Origin: Bordetella parapertussis
GTDB lineage: Bacteria; Pseudomonadota; Gammaproteobacteria; Burkholderiales; Burkholderiaceae_B
Direction of reading: 5' to 3'
Length of the DNA stretch: 12,688 nucleotides
Assembly: GCA_945862495.1 (NCBI GenBank)
Contig: CAMAYM010000074.1
Coordinates: 1 to 12,688 of the forward strand
A program made the translations under genes and the position numbers. Under the pieces are notes generated by a model. The model made no database searches. It was not told the origin of the DNA and saw nothing but the letters and a program-made list of their open reading frames with translations. Positions 6,783 through 12,688 of the stretch are shown one piece after another; positions within the stretch are counted from its first letter, which is position 1, and the number at the start of each line of letters is the position of its first letter.

Positions 6783-7802
6783 TTAATCAATACGACAACC
6801 ACTTTCATCAAACCAATGCAGGTTCGATGACTCCCAACCCAAGGCAATCTCACCCTGTACTTCTCGACCATACTTGCCTTGCGCACGCACGACCAACGCC
6901 TGACCACCCGCATCAACATGCAACATCAGATCAGCGCCTGTGAAATCAGTCCCGACCAAAGGCAAGCGATGTGAACCTCCCAGGTACACATCCTCAGGAC
7001 GAATCCCAACACGTGTCGCTCCGACTGGTGCTTGAAGCACAATCTCAGTCCCAGCAATGCGTGAATTTTTAATCTCCAACACATTCATTCTTGCGCTACC
7101 GATAAATTGAGCCGCAAAAAGCGTGCGAGGTTGTTGATAAATTTCTGTAGGAGTTGCCGCCTGTTCGACCCGCCCCTCTTTAAGCAAAATCACACGATCT
7201 GCCATACTCATCGCCTCAGTTTGGTCGTGAGTGACATACACCACGGACAAACCAAGTTTGCGCTGCAGCGCCCGCAGCTCATAGCGCATTTCCTGTCGCA
7301 GCTGCGCATCTAGGTTCGACAAGGGTTCATCCATCAGGCAAAGCTGGCTGTCCGCCACTAGCGCGCGTGCTAACGCCACCCGCTGCTGCTGTCCACCCGA
7401 CAGCTCTCCAGGTTTTCGGTCAGCCAGTTTTGACAAACTCAACAAATCAAGGGTTTGACGCAAGCGCTCAACAATGTCTGCTTTTGGTACGCGTCTAACT
7501 TTCAGCCCAAACACAACATTTTCAGCAACAGAAAGATGAGGGAATAAGGCATAATTTTGAAATACCATCGATACACTACGCAAAGCAGGCGGGACCGCCG
7601 TGACATCACGACCAAAGATATGAATATGCCCAGACGTTGGCATTTCTAGGCCGGCGATCAGTCTCAAGGTAGTGGTCTTGCCACAGCCCGACGGCCCAAG
7701 CAGAACAGAAAACTGCCCTTGCTCAAGCGCTAAATCAGTCGGTTGTAGGGCCGCTGTCATGCCCCAACGTTTACCTGCTTGATCAAATTGAACTGCATGC
7801 AT
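6783..7802 (-). CDS. ugpC: Ugp-type ABC transporter ATPase, UgpC/MalK-like
   Basis: Cytoplasmic ATPase of the importer, 339 residues. The nucleotide-binding domain shows Walker A GPSGCGKT (36-43), Q-loop Gln82 in MVFQNYALFPHL and signature LSGGQ (134-138). It also shows Walker B LCLMDEP (154-160, catalytic Glu159), D-loop SNLD and switch His192. A C-terminal TOBE/OB region (from about residue 245, with VGIRPEDV) marks the CUT1/MalK group, which often shares regulation or partners. It is the first gene of its operon, whereas in E. coli ugpC is fourth. No upstream in-frame start exists before a stop, so ATG 7802 is used despite the lack of a clear ribosome site. A 19-bp palindrome lies 18 bases upstream. 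Substrate assignment depends on ugpB. Confidence 0.87.
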   Translation of the reverse strand: MHAVQFDQAGKRWGMTAALQPTDLALEQGQFSVLLGPSGCGKTTTLRLIAGLEMPTSGHIHIFGRDVTAVPPALRSVSMVFQNYALFPHLSVAENVVFGLKVRRVPKADIVERLRQTLDLLSLSKLADRKPGELSGGQQQRVALARALVADSQLCLMDEPLSNLDAQLRQEMRYELRALQRKLGLSVVYVTHDQTEAMSMADRVILLKEGRVEQAATPTEIYQQPRTLFAAQFIGSARMNVLEIKNSRIAGTEIVLQAPVGATRVGIRPEDVYLGGSHRLPLVGTDFTGADLMLHVDAGGQALVVRAQGKYGREVQGEIALGWESSNLHWFDESGCRID

Positions 7803-7819
7803 GTGATGACAAACTCGCT

Positions 7820-7838
7820 TGACTATCCCAAATAGTCA
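7820..7838. promoter_or_regulatory. 19-bp palindrome upstream of ugpC-like gene, possible operator
   Basis: TGACTAT-CCCAA-ATAGTCA is a perfect 7-bp inverted repeat with a 5-base spacer, 18 bases before the ATPase start codon. Its size and place suit binding of a dimeric repressor controlling the Ugp-type operon, or a short hairpin in the mRNA leader. I do not recognise the regulator; no regulator gene lies in the window. Confidence 0.45.
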
Positions 7839-7890
7839 CTCACATTAACTTAACTATATTTACGTTAGATGACAGTGAGCAAAGCACGAG

Positions 7891-7908
7891 CAACGTGCAA
7901 CGTGCAAC
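7891..7908. repeat. Short tandem repeat CAACGTG x 2.5
   Basis: Two full copies of CAACGTG are followed by CAAC, head to tail with no spacer. The repeat lies mid-way between the divergent genes. It may be simple replication slippage or a direct-repeat regulator site; its 7-bp period is not a helical turn, which favours slippage. Confidence 0.6.
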
Positions 7909-7966
7909 AAGCTATCCTCATCGAATCAGTGATAAATTAAAAGATAAATAATTTTGAGTCTCCCCT

Positions 7967-8674
7967 ATGTCTACTCACCCCATTCGTCAAGCACCTCAAC
8001 TCCGAATCTGGGATTTGCCGACCCGCCTCTTCCATTGGCTACTCGCCGTGAGCATTACTGGTGCACTCATCACGATCAATCTCGGCGGGGGTTGGATGGA
8101 ATGGCATGTCAGATTCGGCATTGCGAGCTTTGTGTTGCTACTGTTTCGTGTGATATGGGGCCTGATTGGTCCGCGCTATGCCCGCTTTAACCAGTTTGTG
8201 ACCACTCCAGCGAAAACAATCGCGTATGTTCGACGCAACTCTGGCTCACGACACGCGGGCCATAATCCACTCGGCGCATGGTCCGTTTTGGCGATGTTAT
8301 TTTTATTTTTATTTCAAAGCTCGACTGGTCTTTTTGCCAACGACGACGTGATGACGCAAGGACCTCTGGCACAGTTTGTCAGTAATGACACCGTTGCATT
8401 GCTCACCCGCATACACAGTTTTAGCGAGTATTTGCTGTATGCCATCCTCGCTCTCCATTTGGGCGCGATCGCCTTTTATAGTCTACGAGGCGAGGCTTTA
8501 GTTCTGCCGATGGTGACCGGTGATGTGCCTAAACACACACTGCCCTCAGGCACCCAAAGTGCCCGCGATGACTGGCGTGTCAGATTCGGCGCGCTCGTCT
8601 TGGCACTCGCGCTTGGCGCCTTGGCCTGGTGGCTCTGGGACCTTGCTTTTAATGCCCCCATGAGTTTTAGCTGA
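7967..8674 (+). CDS. Cytochrome b561 family membrane protein (di-haem)
   Basis: Inner-membrane b-type cytochrome of 235 residues that likely passes electrons between the quinol pool and a c-type or other periplasmic acceptor. Candidate haem-ligand histidines sit at the expected helix positions: His23 (LFHW), His47 (MEWHVRFG), His150 (RIHSFSEY) and His164 (ALHLGAI). The family-typical segment GHNPLGAW is at 98-105. Membrane helices run at about 18-36, 46-68, 103-124, 148-172 and 206-228. The protein belongs to the bacterial b561/hydrogenase-b-like group. It starts at ATG 7967, divergent from the transporter operon. The cytochrome c' gene two genes away is a plausible functional partner, since b561 and c' genes often lie together in Burkholderiales, although here a hydrolase separates them. 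The exact acceptor is unknown. Confidence 0.85.
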   Translation: MSTHPIRQAPQLRIWDLPTRLFHWLLAVSITGALITINLGGGWMEWHVRFGIASFVLLLFRVIWGLIGPRYARFNQFVTTPAKTIAYVRRNSGSRHAGHNPLGAWSVLAMLFLFLFQSSTGLFANDDVMTQGPLAQFVSNDTVALLTRIHSFSEYLLYAILALHLGAIAFYSLRGEALVLPMVTGDVPKHTLPSGTQSARDDWRVRFGALVLALALGALAWWLWDLAFNAPMSFS

Positions 8675-8751
8675 GAGACCTCACTCAATTGGTCACTTTT
8701 AGTGAATAATGCTGCACCACTAAATATAAAAATGACTCGGGGAACAACAAC

Positions 8752-9525
8752 ATGCCGATCCTAAACAACGGTGACTGCAAGATATATTGGCGCGGTGATG
8801 GGGATATCCAACTGCCTGCGCTGGTGCTCGGTAACTCTCTGGGGACTGACCTGACACTGTGGGATCCCATGCTCGAAGAGCTGATGGGCCATTTTTACGT
8901 CGTGCGCTTTGACGCACGCGGACATGGCGGGTCCGATGCGCCCACGGGGCCTTACTCGATCAACCAGTTGGCTGACGATGCCCAAGCCGTCATCGCGGCT
9001 GCACGCCTCTCCAGTTACCATTATTGGGGTATTTCTTTGGGCGGCATGGTCGGGATGGAGCTCGCTGCACGTCGGCCTACAGGTCTTAAAAAGCTTGTAC
9101 TGAGCCATACAGCAGCGGAGTTTGACCTCGGTATCTGGGACCAACGCATCGCAGCATTAAAAACCGGTGGCATGGCGGCAATTATTGACGGCGTGATTGA
9201 CCGTTTCTTTACGCCTGACTTTGTTGCTAAAAACAACGTCAATCTCAAACGCATCCGCAACATTGCTCTTTCTCAAGCGCCCCATGGCTACGCGGCATGC
9301 TGCGGTGCCATTCGAGATATGGATCTTTATCCGCGACTGGAGCGCATCCAAGTTCCAACGCTCGTCGTCGTAGGAGATTTTGATCTCTCGACACCACAAG
9401 CCCGAGGTCAAGCCTTGGTGGATCGCATCAAAGACGCGCGGATGGTTCAAGTAAAAAGTGCGCACATTGCACCGCCAGAAATTCCAACTGAATACCTGGC
9501 GGCGGTATTACCCTTTATTTCTTGA
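8752..9525 (+). CDS. pcaD: Alpha/beta hydrolase, 3-oxoadipate enol-lactonase-like
   Basis: A 257-residue alpha/beta-hydrolase resembling PcaD, which opens 3-oxoadipate enol-lactone in the beta-ketoadipate pathway. The catalytic triad is visible as Ser95 in GISLGG, Asp211 in GDFDLSTP and His238 in KSAHIAPPE. The oxyanion region reads LGNSLGTDLTLWDP, and the strand DARGHGGSDAPTGPYSI is characteristic of PcaD. It probably acts in the cytoplasm, as no signal peptide is present. A CGGGGAA stretch about 10 bases before the ATG may act as ribosome site. No other aromatic-degradation gene is in view, so the gene is an isolated copy and its true lactone or ester substrate is uncertain. Its 3' end overlaps the convergent cytochrome c' gene by 11 bases. 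Confidence 0.78.
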   Translation: MPILNNGDCKIYWRGDGDIQLPALVLGNSLGTDLTLWDPMLEELMGHFYVVRFDARGHGGSDAPTGPYSINQLADDAQAVIAAARLSSYHYWGISLGGMVGMELAARRPTGLKKLVLSHTAAEFDLGIWDQRIAALKTGGMAAIIDGVIDRFFTPDFVAKNNVNLKRIRNIALSQAPHGYAACCGAIRDMDLYPRLERIQVPTLVVVGDFDLSTPQARGQALVDRIKDARMVQVKSAHIAPPEIPTEYLAAVLPFIS

Positions 9526-9973
9526 CGCGATAGGAGTCGTGACACGCTTTACAGCTCGCGCCCACGTCTCCAAAAGCTGCACGCAGCTTGTCTAAATCAC
9601 CTGCGTCGGCTGCAGCTGAAAGTTTGACCACTGCGCCTTCAAATTTGGTCTGTGCTGCTTTAAAACCAGCTGCATCAGACCAGACTTCTGGTTTAGCTGC
9701 ACTTTTACCCTGCGTACCGGCACCAAAAGCTCCCCAAGGAAGCGTTGACAAGGTTTGAACGATTGCAACGTTTGCCTTGATGGCAGCCGCATCATAAGGA
9801 ACTTGTCCTTTGATCGTCGGTTGCATCCGACCAAATTGAGATGCCAAGACAACTAGGGCAGACTGTCGATACTTGATCGCATCCTCAGGCTTTGCAAACT
9901 GAGCGCTAGCCGTAGACATCCACAATGGAGACAACAAAGCACCAGATAGCAACAGAATCGAAAGCTTTTTCAT
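9515..9973 (-). CDS. Cytochrome c' (periplasmic, NO-binding type)
   Basis: Periplasmic class II c-type cytochrome, 152 residues. A Sec signal peptide (MKKLSILLLSGALLSPLWMSTASA) precedes a four-helix-bundle-length mature domain. The haem-attachment site CKACH is at residues 141-145, near the C-terminus, which is diagnostic of cytochrome c'. Other family marks are 'AIKYRQSAL' in helix 1 and 'TLPWGAFGAGT' in the middle. Family members bind nitric oxide at a five-coordinate haem and help cells resist nitrosative stress. AAAAGGAG precedes the ATG at good spacing. The gene lies only 32 bases downstream of purB on the same strand, so it may be read through from purB or have its own promoter within the purB end. 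Confidence 0.9.
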   Translation of the reverse strand: MKKLSILLLSGALLSPLWMSTASAQFAKPEDAIKYRQSALVVLASQFGRMQPTIKGQVPYDAAAIKANVAIVQTLSTLPWGAFGAGTQGKSAAKPEVWSDAAGFKAAQTKFEGAVVKLSAAADAGDLDKLRAAFGDVGASCKACHDSYRVKK

Positions 9974-10005
9974 GGTCGTACTCCTTTTAGAGATTAATCA
10001 TTTCA

Positions 10006-11382
10006 CTATACCGTCTTTGCGAGGTCTTGCGCCAAACCAATATAGCTACGCGGTGTCATGGCGAGCATGCGTGTACGTACCTCTGCCGGAAGATCCAAGC
10101 CACTAATAAACTCTCTTAAGGCCTGCTCGGTTATGCCCTTACCACGCGTCAACGCTTTGAGTTGCTCATAAGGCTGAGGCAAACCATAGCGACGCATCAC
10201 CGTCTGGATGGGCTCAGCAAGCACTTCCCAGCTACTGTCAATATCCGCATCAATCGCGGCGGCATTGACCTCTAGCTTGCCTAGACCACGCAAACACGCA
10301 TCATAGGCAACCAAACAGTAACCAAGAGCCACACCCAAGTTACGCAGGACTGTAGAGTCGGTCAGGTCACGCTGCCAACGAGAAATAGGGAGTTTTTCAG
10401 ATAAGTGGCGCAAAACCGCATTGGCTAAACCAAGATTACCCTCGGCATTTTCAAAGTCAATCGGGTTGACCTTGTGGGGCATCGTCGAGGAACCCACCTC
10501 GCCATCTTTTAAACGCTGTTTGAAATAACCCAGTGCGATATATCCCCAGATATCTCGGTTCAAATCGATCAAAATAGTGTTGGCACGTGCAATCGCATCA
10601 AAGAGACCGGCCATCCAGTCATGCGGTTCGATCTGAATCGTATGTGGGTTTTGTTTCAGACCAAGCTCCTTGAGAACGCCCGCAGTAAAAGCGGGCCAGT
10701 CCAGCTCTGGATAGGCGGACAAGTGCGCGTTGTAATTACCGGTTGCACCATTCATTTTTGCAAGCGGGATGACCGCCTCAATACTGGTAATCGCATCACG
10801 CAACCGCGCCGCTACATTGGCAAACTCTTTTCCAAGCGTCGTAGGCGTGGCGGGTTGGCCATGGGTGCGGGCCAGCATTGGTTGTGCGGCCTGTGCATAC
10901 GCCATGTGCTGAAGCGAAGCCAATACCTTGTGCAATTGAGGCACGACGACCTGCTCGCGAGCGCGACTCAGCATCAGGGCGTGTGAGGTGTTATTGATAT
11001 CCTCAGACGTACAGGCAAAATGGATAAACTCACCTGCTTTCTCAAGCTCAGGCAAGCCTGCGACCTTTTCTTTGAGCCAATACTCGACTGCTTTGACATC
11101 GTGGTTCGTTGTGCGCTCGATCTGCTTGATCCGGTCGGCATCCGCCTCAGAAAAGTTTGTCACCAGTCCGCGTAATAACTGCGTAGCCGTCGCTGAAAAA
11201 GCTGGAAGTTCTGACAGGCCTGCTTGAGACAAACCAATCAGCCAGGCAATTTCTACCTCGACCCGGTGCGCCATAAAGCCAGCCTCAGAAAATAGCGGTC
11301 TCAGCGCATCACATCGCGAGGCGTAACGGCCGTCCAAAGGGGAGACAGCGTTTAAAACAGTCAAAGCAGGATTTGTTTGCAT
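10006..11382 (-). CDS. purB: Adenylosuccinate lyase
   Basis: Cytoplasmic homotetrameric enzyme that cleaves SAICAR and adenylosuccinate, each releasing fumarate, in purine synthesis. The 458-residue form starts MQTNPALTVLNAVSPLDGRY at ATG 11382, matching the E. coli enzyme (456). An upstream ATG/GTG would add about 28 residues of non-conserved, hydrophobic sequence and is rejected. The catalytic histidine region ARTHGQPATPT has His174 (His171 in E. coli), and the signature loop GSSTMPHKVNPIDFEN begins at 297, with catalytic Ser298. 'TSEDINNTSHALML' at about 125-138 is also present. No strong ribosome site is seen. Cytochrome c' follows after 32 bases. The gene is complete and unremarkable. 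Confidence 0.96.
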   Translation of the reverse strand: MQTNPALTVLNAVSPLDGRYASRCDALRPLFSEAGFMAHRVEVEIAWLIGLSQAGLSELPAFSATATQLLRGLVTNFSEADADRIKQIERTTNHDVKAVEYWLKEKVAGLPELEKAGEFIHFACTSEDINNTSHALMLSRAREQVVVPQLHKVLASLQHMAYAQAAQPMLARTHGQPATPTTLGKEFANVAARLRDAITSIEAVIPLAKMNGATGNYNAHLSAYPELDWPAFTAGVLKELGLKQNPHTIQIEPHDWMAGLFDAIARANTILIDLNRDIWGYIALGYFKQRLKDGEVGSSTMPHKVNPIDFENAEGNLGLANAVLRHLSEKLPISRWQRDLTDSTVLRNLGVALGYCLVAYDACLRGLGKLEVNAAAIDADIDSSWEVLAEPIQTVMRRYGLPQPYEQLKALTRGKGITEQALREFISGLDLPAEVRTRMLAMTPRSYIGLAQDLAKTV

Positions 11383-11585
11383 AGGTCGAAAAAGATGACA
11401 AAAAAACGACAAAATGGATGAGATTGAGTTTATCACCCACATTTCAATAACAAGAACACCCCTCAAGAGATTTCTCAGGGTAAGGTATCGTGTAGTTAGC
11501 CGTACGCTAAAGGGTAAATGTTAAGTCACTCATTTGATTGACATATTGAATACAATTTAAGCATCGTCCTAGAATCAAAAAGCAC
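11383..11585. other. Divergent intergenic region between purB and GST
   Basis: This 203-base AT-rich stretch carries the promoters for both genes, but none is clear. On the plus strand a perfect TTGACA (11538-11543) lacks a -10 box at proper spacing, and TACAAT (11551-11556) lacks a good -35. Two small dyads are present: CCCT...AGGG with inner GAGA/TCTC (11460-11480), and TTAGC-CGTAC-GCTAA (11496-11510). Either could be an operator, perhaps for a purine regulator; I recognise neither. Confidence 0.35.
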
Positions 11586-12197
11586 ATGAAACTCATCGCA
11601 TCGCTCACCAGTCCCTATGTTCGTAAAGTCCGTATCGTCATGGCTGAGAAAAAGCTCGACTATCAGATGCAACTAGAGAATGTATGGGCTGCAGACACTG
11701 TGATGCAAGAGTTCAACCCCTTAGGCAAAGTTCCCTGCCTCATCATCGAAGATGACAATAGGCTGTTTGATTCTCGTGTGATTGTCGAGTATTTAGACAC
11801 GCTCTCCCCCGTCCGCCAGCTCATTCCCAAGACCGGTGGCGAACGTGCTGCAGCCAAGTGTTGGGAGGCTTTAGCCGACGGTACACTTGATGCCGCAATC
11901 ACCATTATTAAGGAATTACAGCGCCCCGCAGTGCAGCAGAGCCAGGAGTGGATTGACCGTCAATATGGAAAAATCCATGTAGCAATCAAAGCAATGGATA
12001 CTGATCTAGGCACTAAGAATTTCTGTATAGGCGTTAATTTCGGCCTGGCAGATGTCGCGGTGGGCTGTGTACTTGGCTATTTAGATTTTCGTTTTCCGCA
12101 TATCGATTGGCGTACTGAGTCGCCCAATCTCGATCGCCTTTATGCCAAGCTCAGTCAACGTCAGAGCTTTATTGATACCGTACCTCCTAAGCAATAA
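11586..12197 (+). CDS. Glutathione S-transferase, YibF-like
   Basis: Cytoplasmic glutathione transferase-like protein of 203 residues, very similar in layout to E. coli YibF. The thioredoxin-like N-terminal domain starts MKLIASLTSPYVRKVRIVMAEK, with Ser9 the likely glutathione-activating residue. Val49 and cis-Pro50 in LGKVPCLI, and Asp62-Ser63 in LFDSRVIVEYLD, hold the glutathione backbone. The all-helical C-terminal domain (about 85-200) ends with 'FRFPHIDWRTESPNLDRLYAKLSQRQSFIDTVPP', matching YibF endings. The gene is divergent from purB and convergent with mnmA, overlapping it by 11 bases. No obvious ribosome site precedes the ATG. YibF proteins bind glutathione, but their physiological substrate is not established, so only the fold and cofactor are claimed. 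Confidence 0.87.
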   Translation: MKLIASLTSPYVRKVRIVMAEKKLDYQMQLENVWAADTVMQEFNPLGKVPCLIIEDDNRLFDSRVIVEYLDTLSPVRQLIPKTGGERAAAKCWEALADGTLDAAITIIKELQRPAVQQSQEWIDRQYGKIHVAIKAMDTDLGTKNFCIGVNFGLADVAVGCVLGYLDFRFPHIDWRTESPNLDRLYAKLSQRQSFIDTVPPKQ

Positions 12198-12688
12198 TTC
12201 CGCCTCCTAGGCACACATCTCCATCATATAAAACCGCCGACTGACCAGGCGTAACGGCCCATTGCGGCTCTGCAAAACTTAAGCTAAAGCCGTTTAGATC
12301 TCCACCTGACATGAGCTGGCAGACTGAATCCTGCTGGCGATATCGTGTCTTTGCCGCAAACTCACCGCTGCTAGGGGCCTGGCCACTCACCCAACTCACT
12401 TGCTCGGCTTTTAGTTGTTTTGAAAGCAACCAGGGATGATCGTGGCCCTCAACAACAAAGAGCGTATTAGTCCCCATATCCTTGCGTGCCACATACCAAA
12501 CCGGACCTGTGCCGTCTGCATGCTGAAGACCTTTCACTCCGCCGATACCGAGTCCCTTACGTTGCCCCAAGGTATAGAACGAGAGACCATGGTGCTCCCC
12601 CACTTTTTTCCCCGCTTCAGTCAAAATTGGACCTGGCTGAGTGGGCAAGTAACGGTTTAAAAATTCTCTAAAAGGACGTTCACCTATA
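12187..12688 (-). CDS. mnmA: tRNA-specific 2-thiouridylase MnmA, C-terminal part (cut by window edge)
   Basis: MnmA adds sulfur to uridine 34 of the tRNAs for Lys, Glu and Gln, using ATP and a persulfide relay. About 167 C-terminal residues are visible. They begin within the conserved stretch IGERPFREFLNRYLPTQPG; the catalytic cysteine of the family (Cys199 in E. coli, in ICFIGER) lies just two codons beyond the right edge. The central segment 'HHGLSFYTLGQRKGLGIGG' and the closing beta-barrel domain, ending 'AVTPGQSAVLYDGDVCLGGGIIA', are as expected for a full-length protein. The frame is open to the edge with no internal start needed. It overlaps the convergent GST gene by 11 bases. Confidence 0.95.
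   Translation of the reverse strand, partial: IGERPFREFLNRYLPTQPGPILTEAGKKVGEHHGLSFYTLGQRKGLGIGGVKGLQHADGTGPVWYVARKDMGTNTLFVVEGHDHPWLLSKQLKAEQVSWVSGQAPSSGEFAAKTRYRQQDSVCQLMSGGDLNGFSLSFAEPQWAVTPGQSAVLYDGDVCLGGGIIA

Larger units (their letters stand above)
7803..7966. promoter_or_regulatory. Divergent intergenic region between ugpC-like gene and cytochrome b561
   Basis: This 164-base region must hold promoters for both directions. On the minus strand a TATAGT hexamer (near 7855) could be a -10 element for the transporter operon, but no good -35 box accompanies it. CTGTCAT on the minus strand (7869-7875) equals a PhoB half-site. Its expected partner 11 bases on is degenerate, so phosphate control is only a hint. 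A tandem repeat sits at 7891-7908. The cytochrome side is AT-rich (7928-7955), and the b561 start has no clear ribosome site. Confidence 0.4.

Noticed and set aside
8693..8705. Terminator after cytochrome b561 (TCACT-TTT-AGTGA)
   Set aside because: The 5-bp AT-rich stem has a 3-base loop and no T-tract, so it is not credible as an intrinsic terminator.
11383..11466. 28-residue N-terminal extension of purB
   Set aside because: It is non-conserved, and the ATG at 11382 gives the standard length and the usual start just before the AVSPLDGRY motif.
12187..12648. A short independent gene starting with TTG at 12648
   Set aside because: The frame continues open to the right edge with conserved MnmA residues (IGERPFREFLNRY), so it is simply the 3' part of mnmA.

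Overview
The window reads as bacterial chromosome from the Betaproteobacteria, most likely order Burkholderiales and possibly Alcaligenaceae. This is inferred from gene content, protein style and medium GC; no rRNA or other taxonomic marker is present. It holds 13 genes, two of them cut by the window edges. Almost every gene has a recognisable family. I saw no tRNA, rRNA, CRISPR, insertion sequence or phage gene, and no clearly broken gene.

Region 1 (1-2804, minus strand) is a nitrate-type ABC transporter operon in the order nrtA (Tat-exported binding protein), nrtB (permease), nrtD-like ATPase (cut by the left edge). Upstream of nrtA is a textbook sigma-54 promoter (TGGCACG-N4-TTGC), with one good and one weaker NtrC-like site about 97 and 138 bases upstream of the predicted transcript start. 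This points to induction under nitrogen limitation, with the transporter feeding assimilation.

Region 2 (2805-7802, minus strand) is a five-gene operon of the glycerol-3-phosphate/glycerophosphodiester (Ugp) type: ATPase (ugpC-like), binding protein (ugpB-like), two permeases (ugpA- and ugpE-like), and last an endonuclease/exonuclease/phosphatase (EEP) fold hydrolase. The last three genes overlap by 1 and 4 bases. The EEP enzyme occupies the slot that the phosphodiesterase UgpQ holds in E. coli. A strong 10-bp inverted repeat lies between ugpB and ugpA.

Region 3 (7803-9973) begins with a divergent intergenic region carrying a 19-bp palindrome and a 7-bp tandem repeat. A di-haem cytochrome b561 and a solitary 3-oxoadipate enol-lactonase-like hydrolase follow on the plus strand. 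Convergent to them is a cytochrome c' gene lying just downstream of purB.

Region 4 (10006-12688) is housekeeping: purB (adenylosuccinate lyase, minus), a YibF-like glutathione S-transferase (plus) and the 3' part of mnmA (tRNA 2-thiouridylase, minus, cut by the right edge). The two convergent gene pairs in the window each overlap by exactly 11 bases.

The most informative signals are the nrt promoter architecture, the EEP hydrolase coupled to a Ugp-type transporter, and the Cys/His-rich cytoplasmic extension of NrtA. I found nothing that clearly amounts to a wholly new system.
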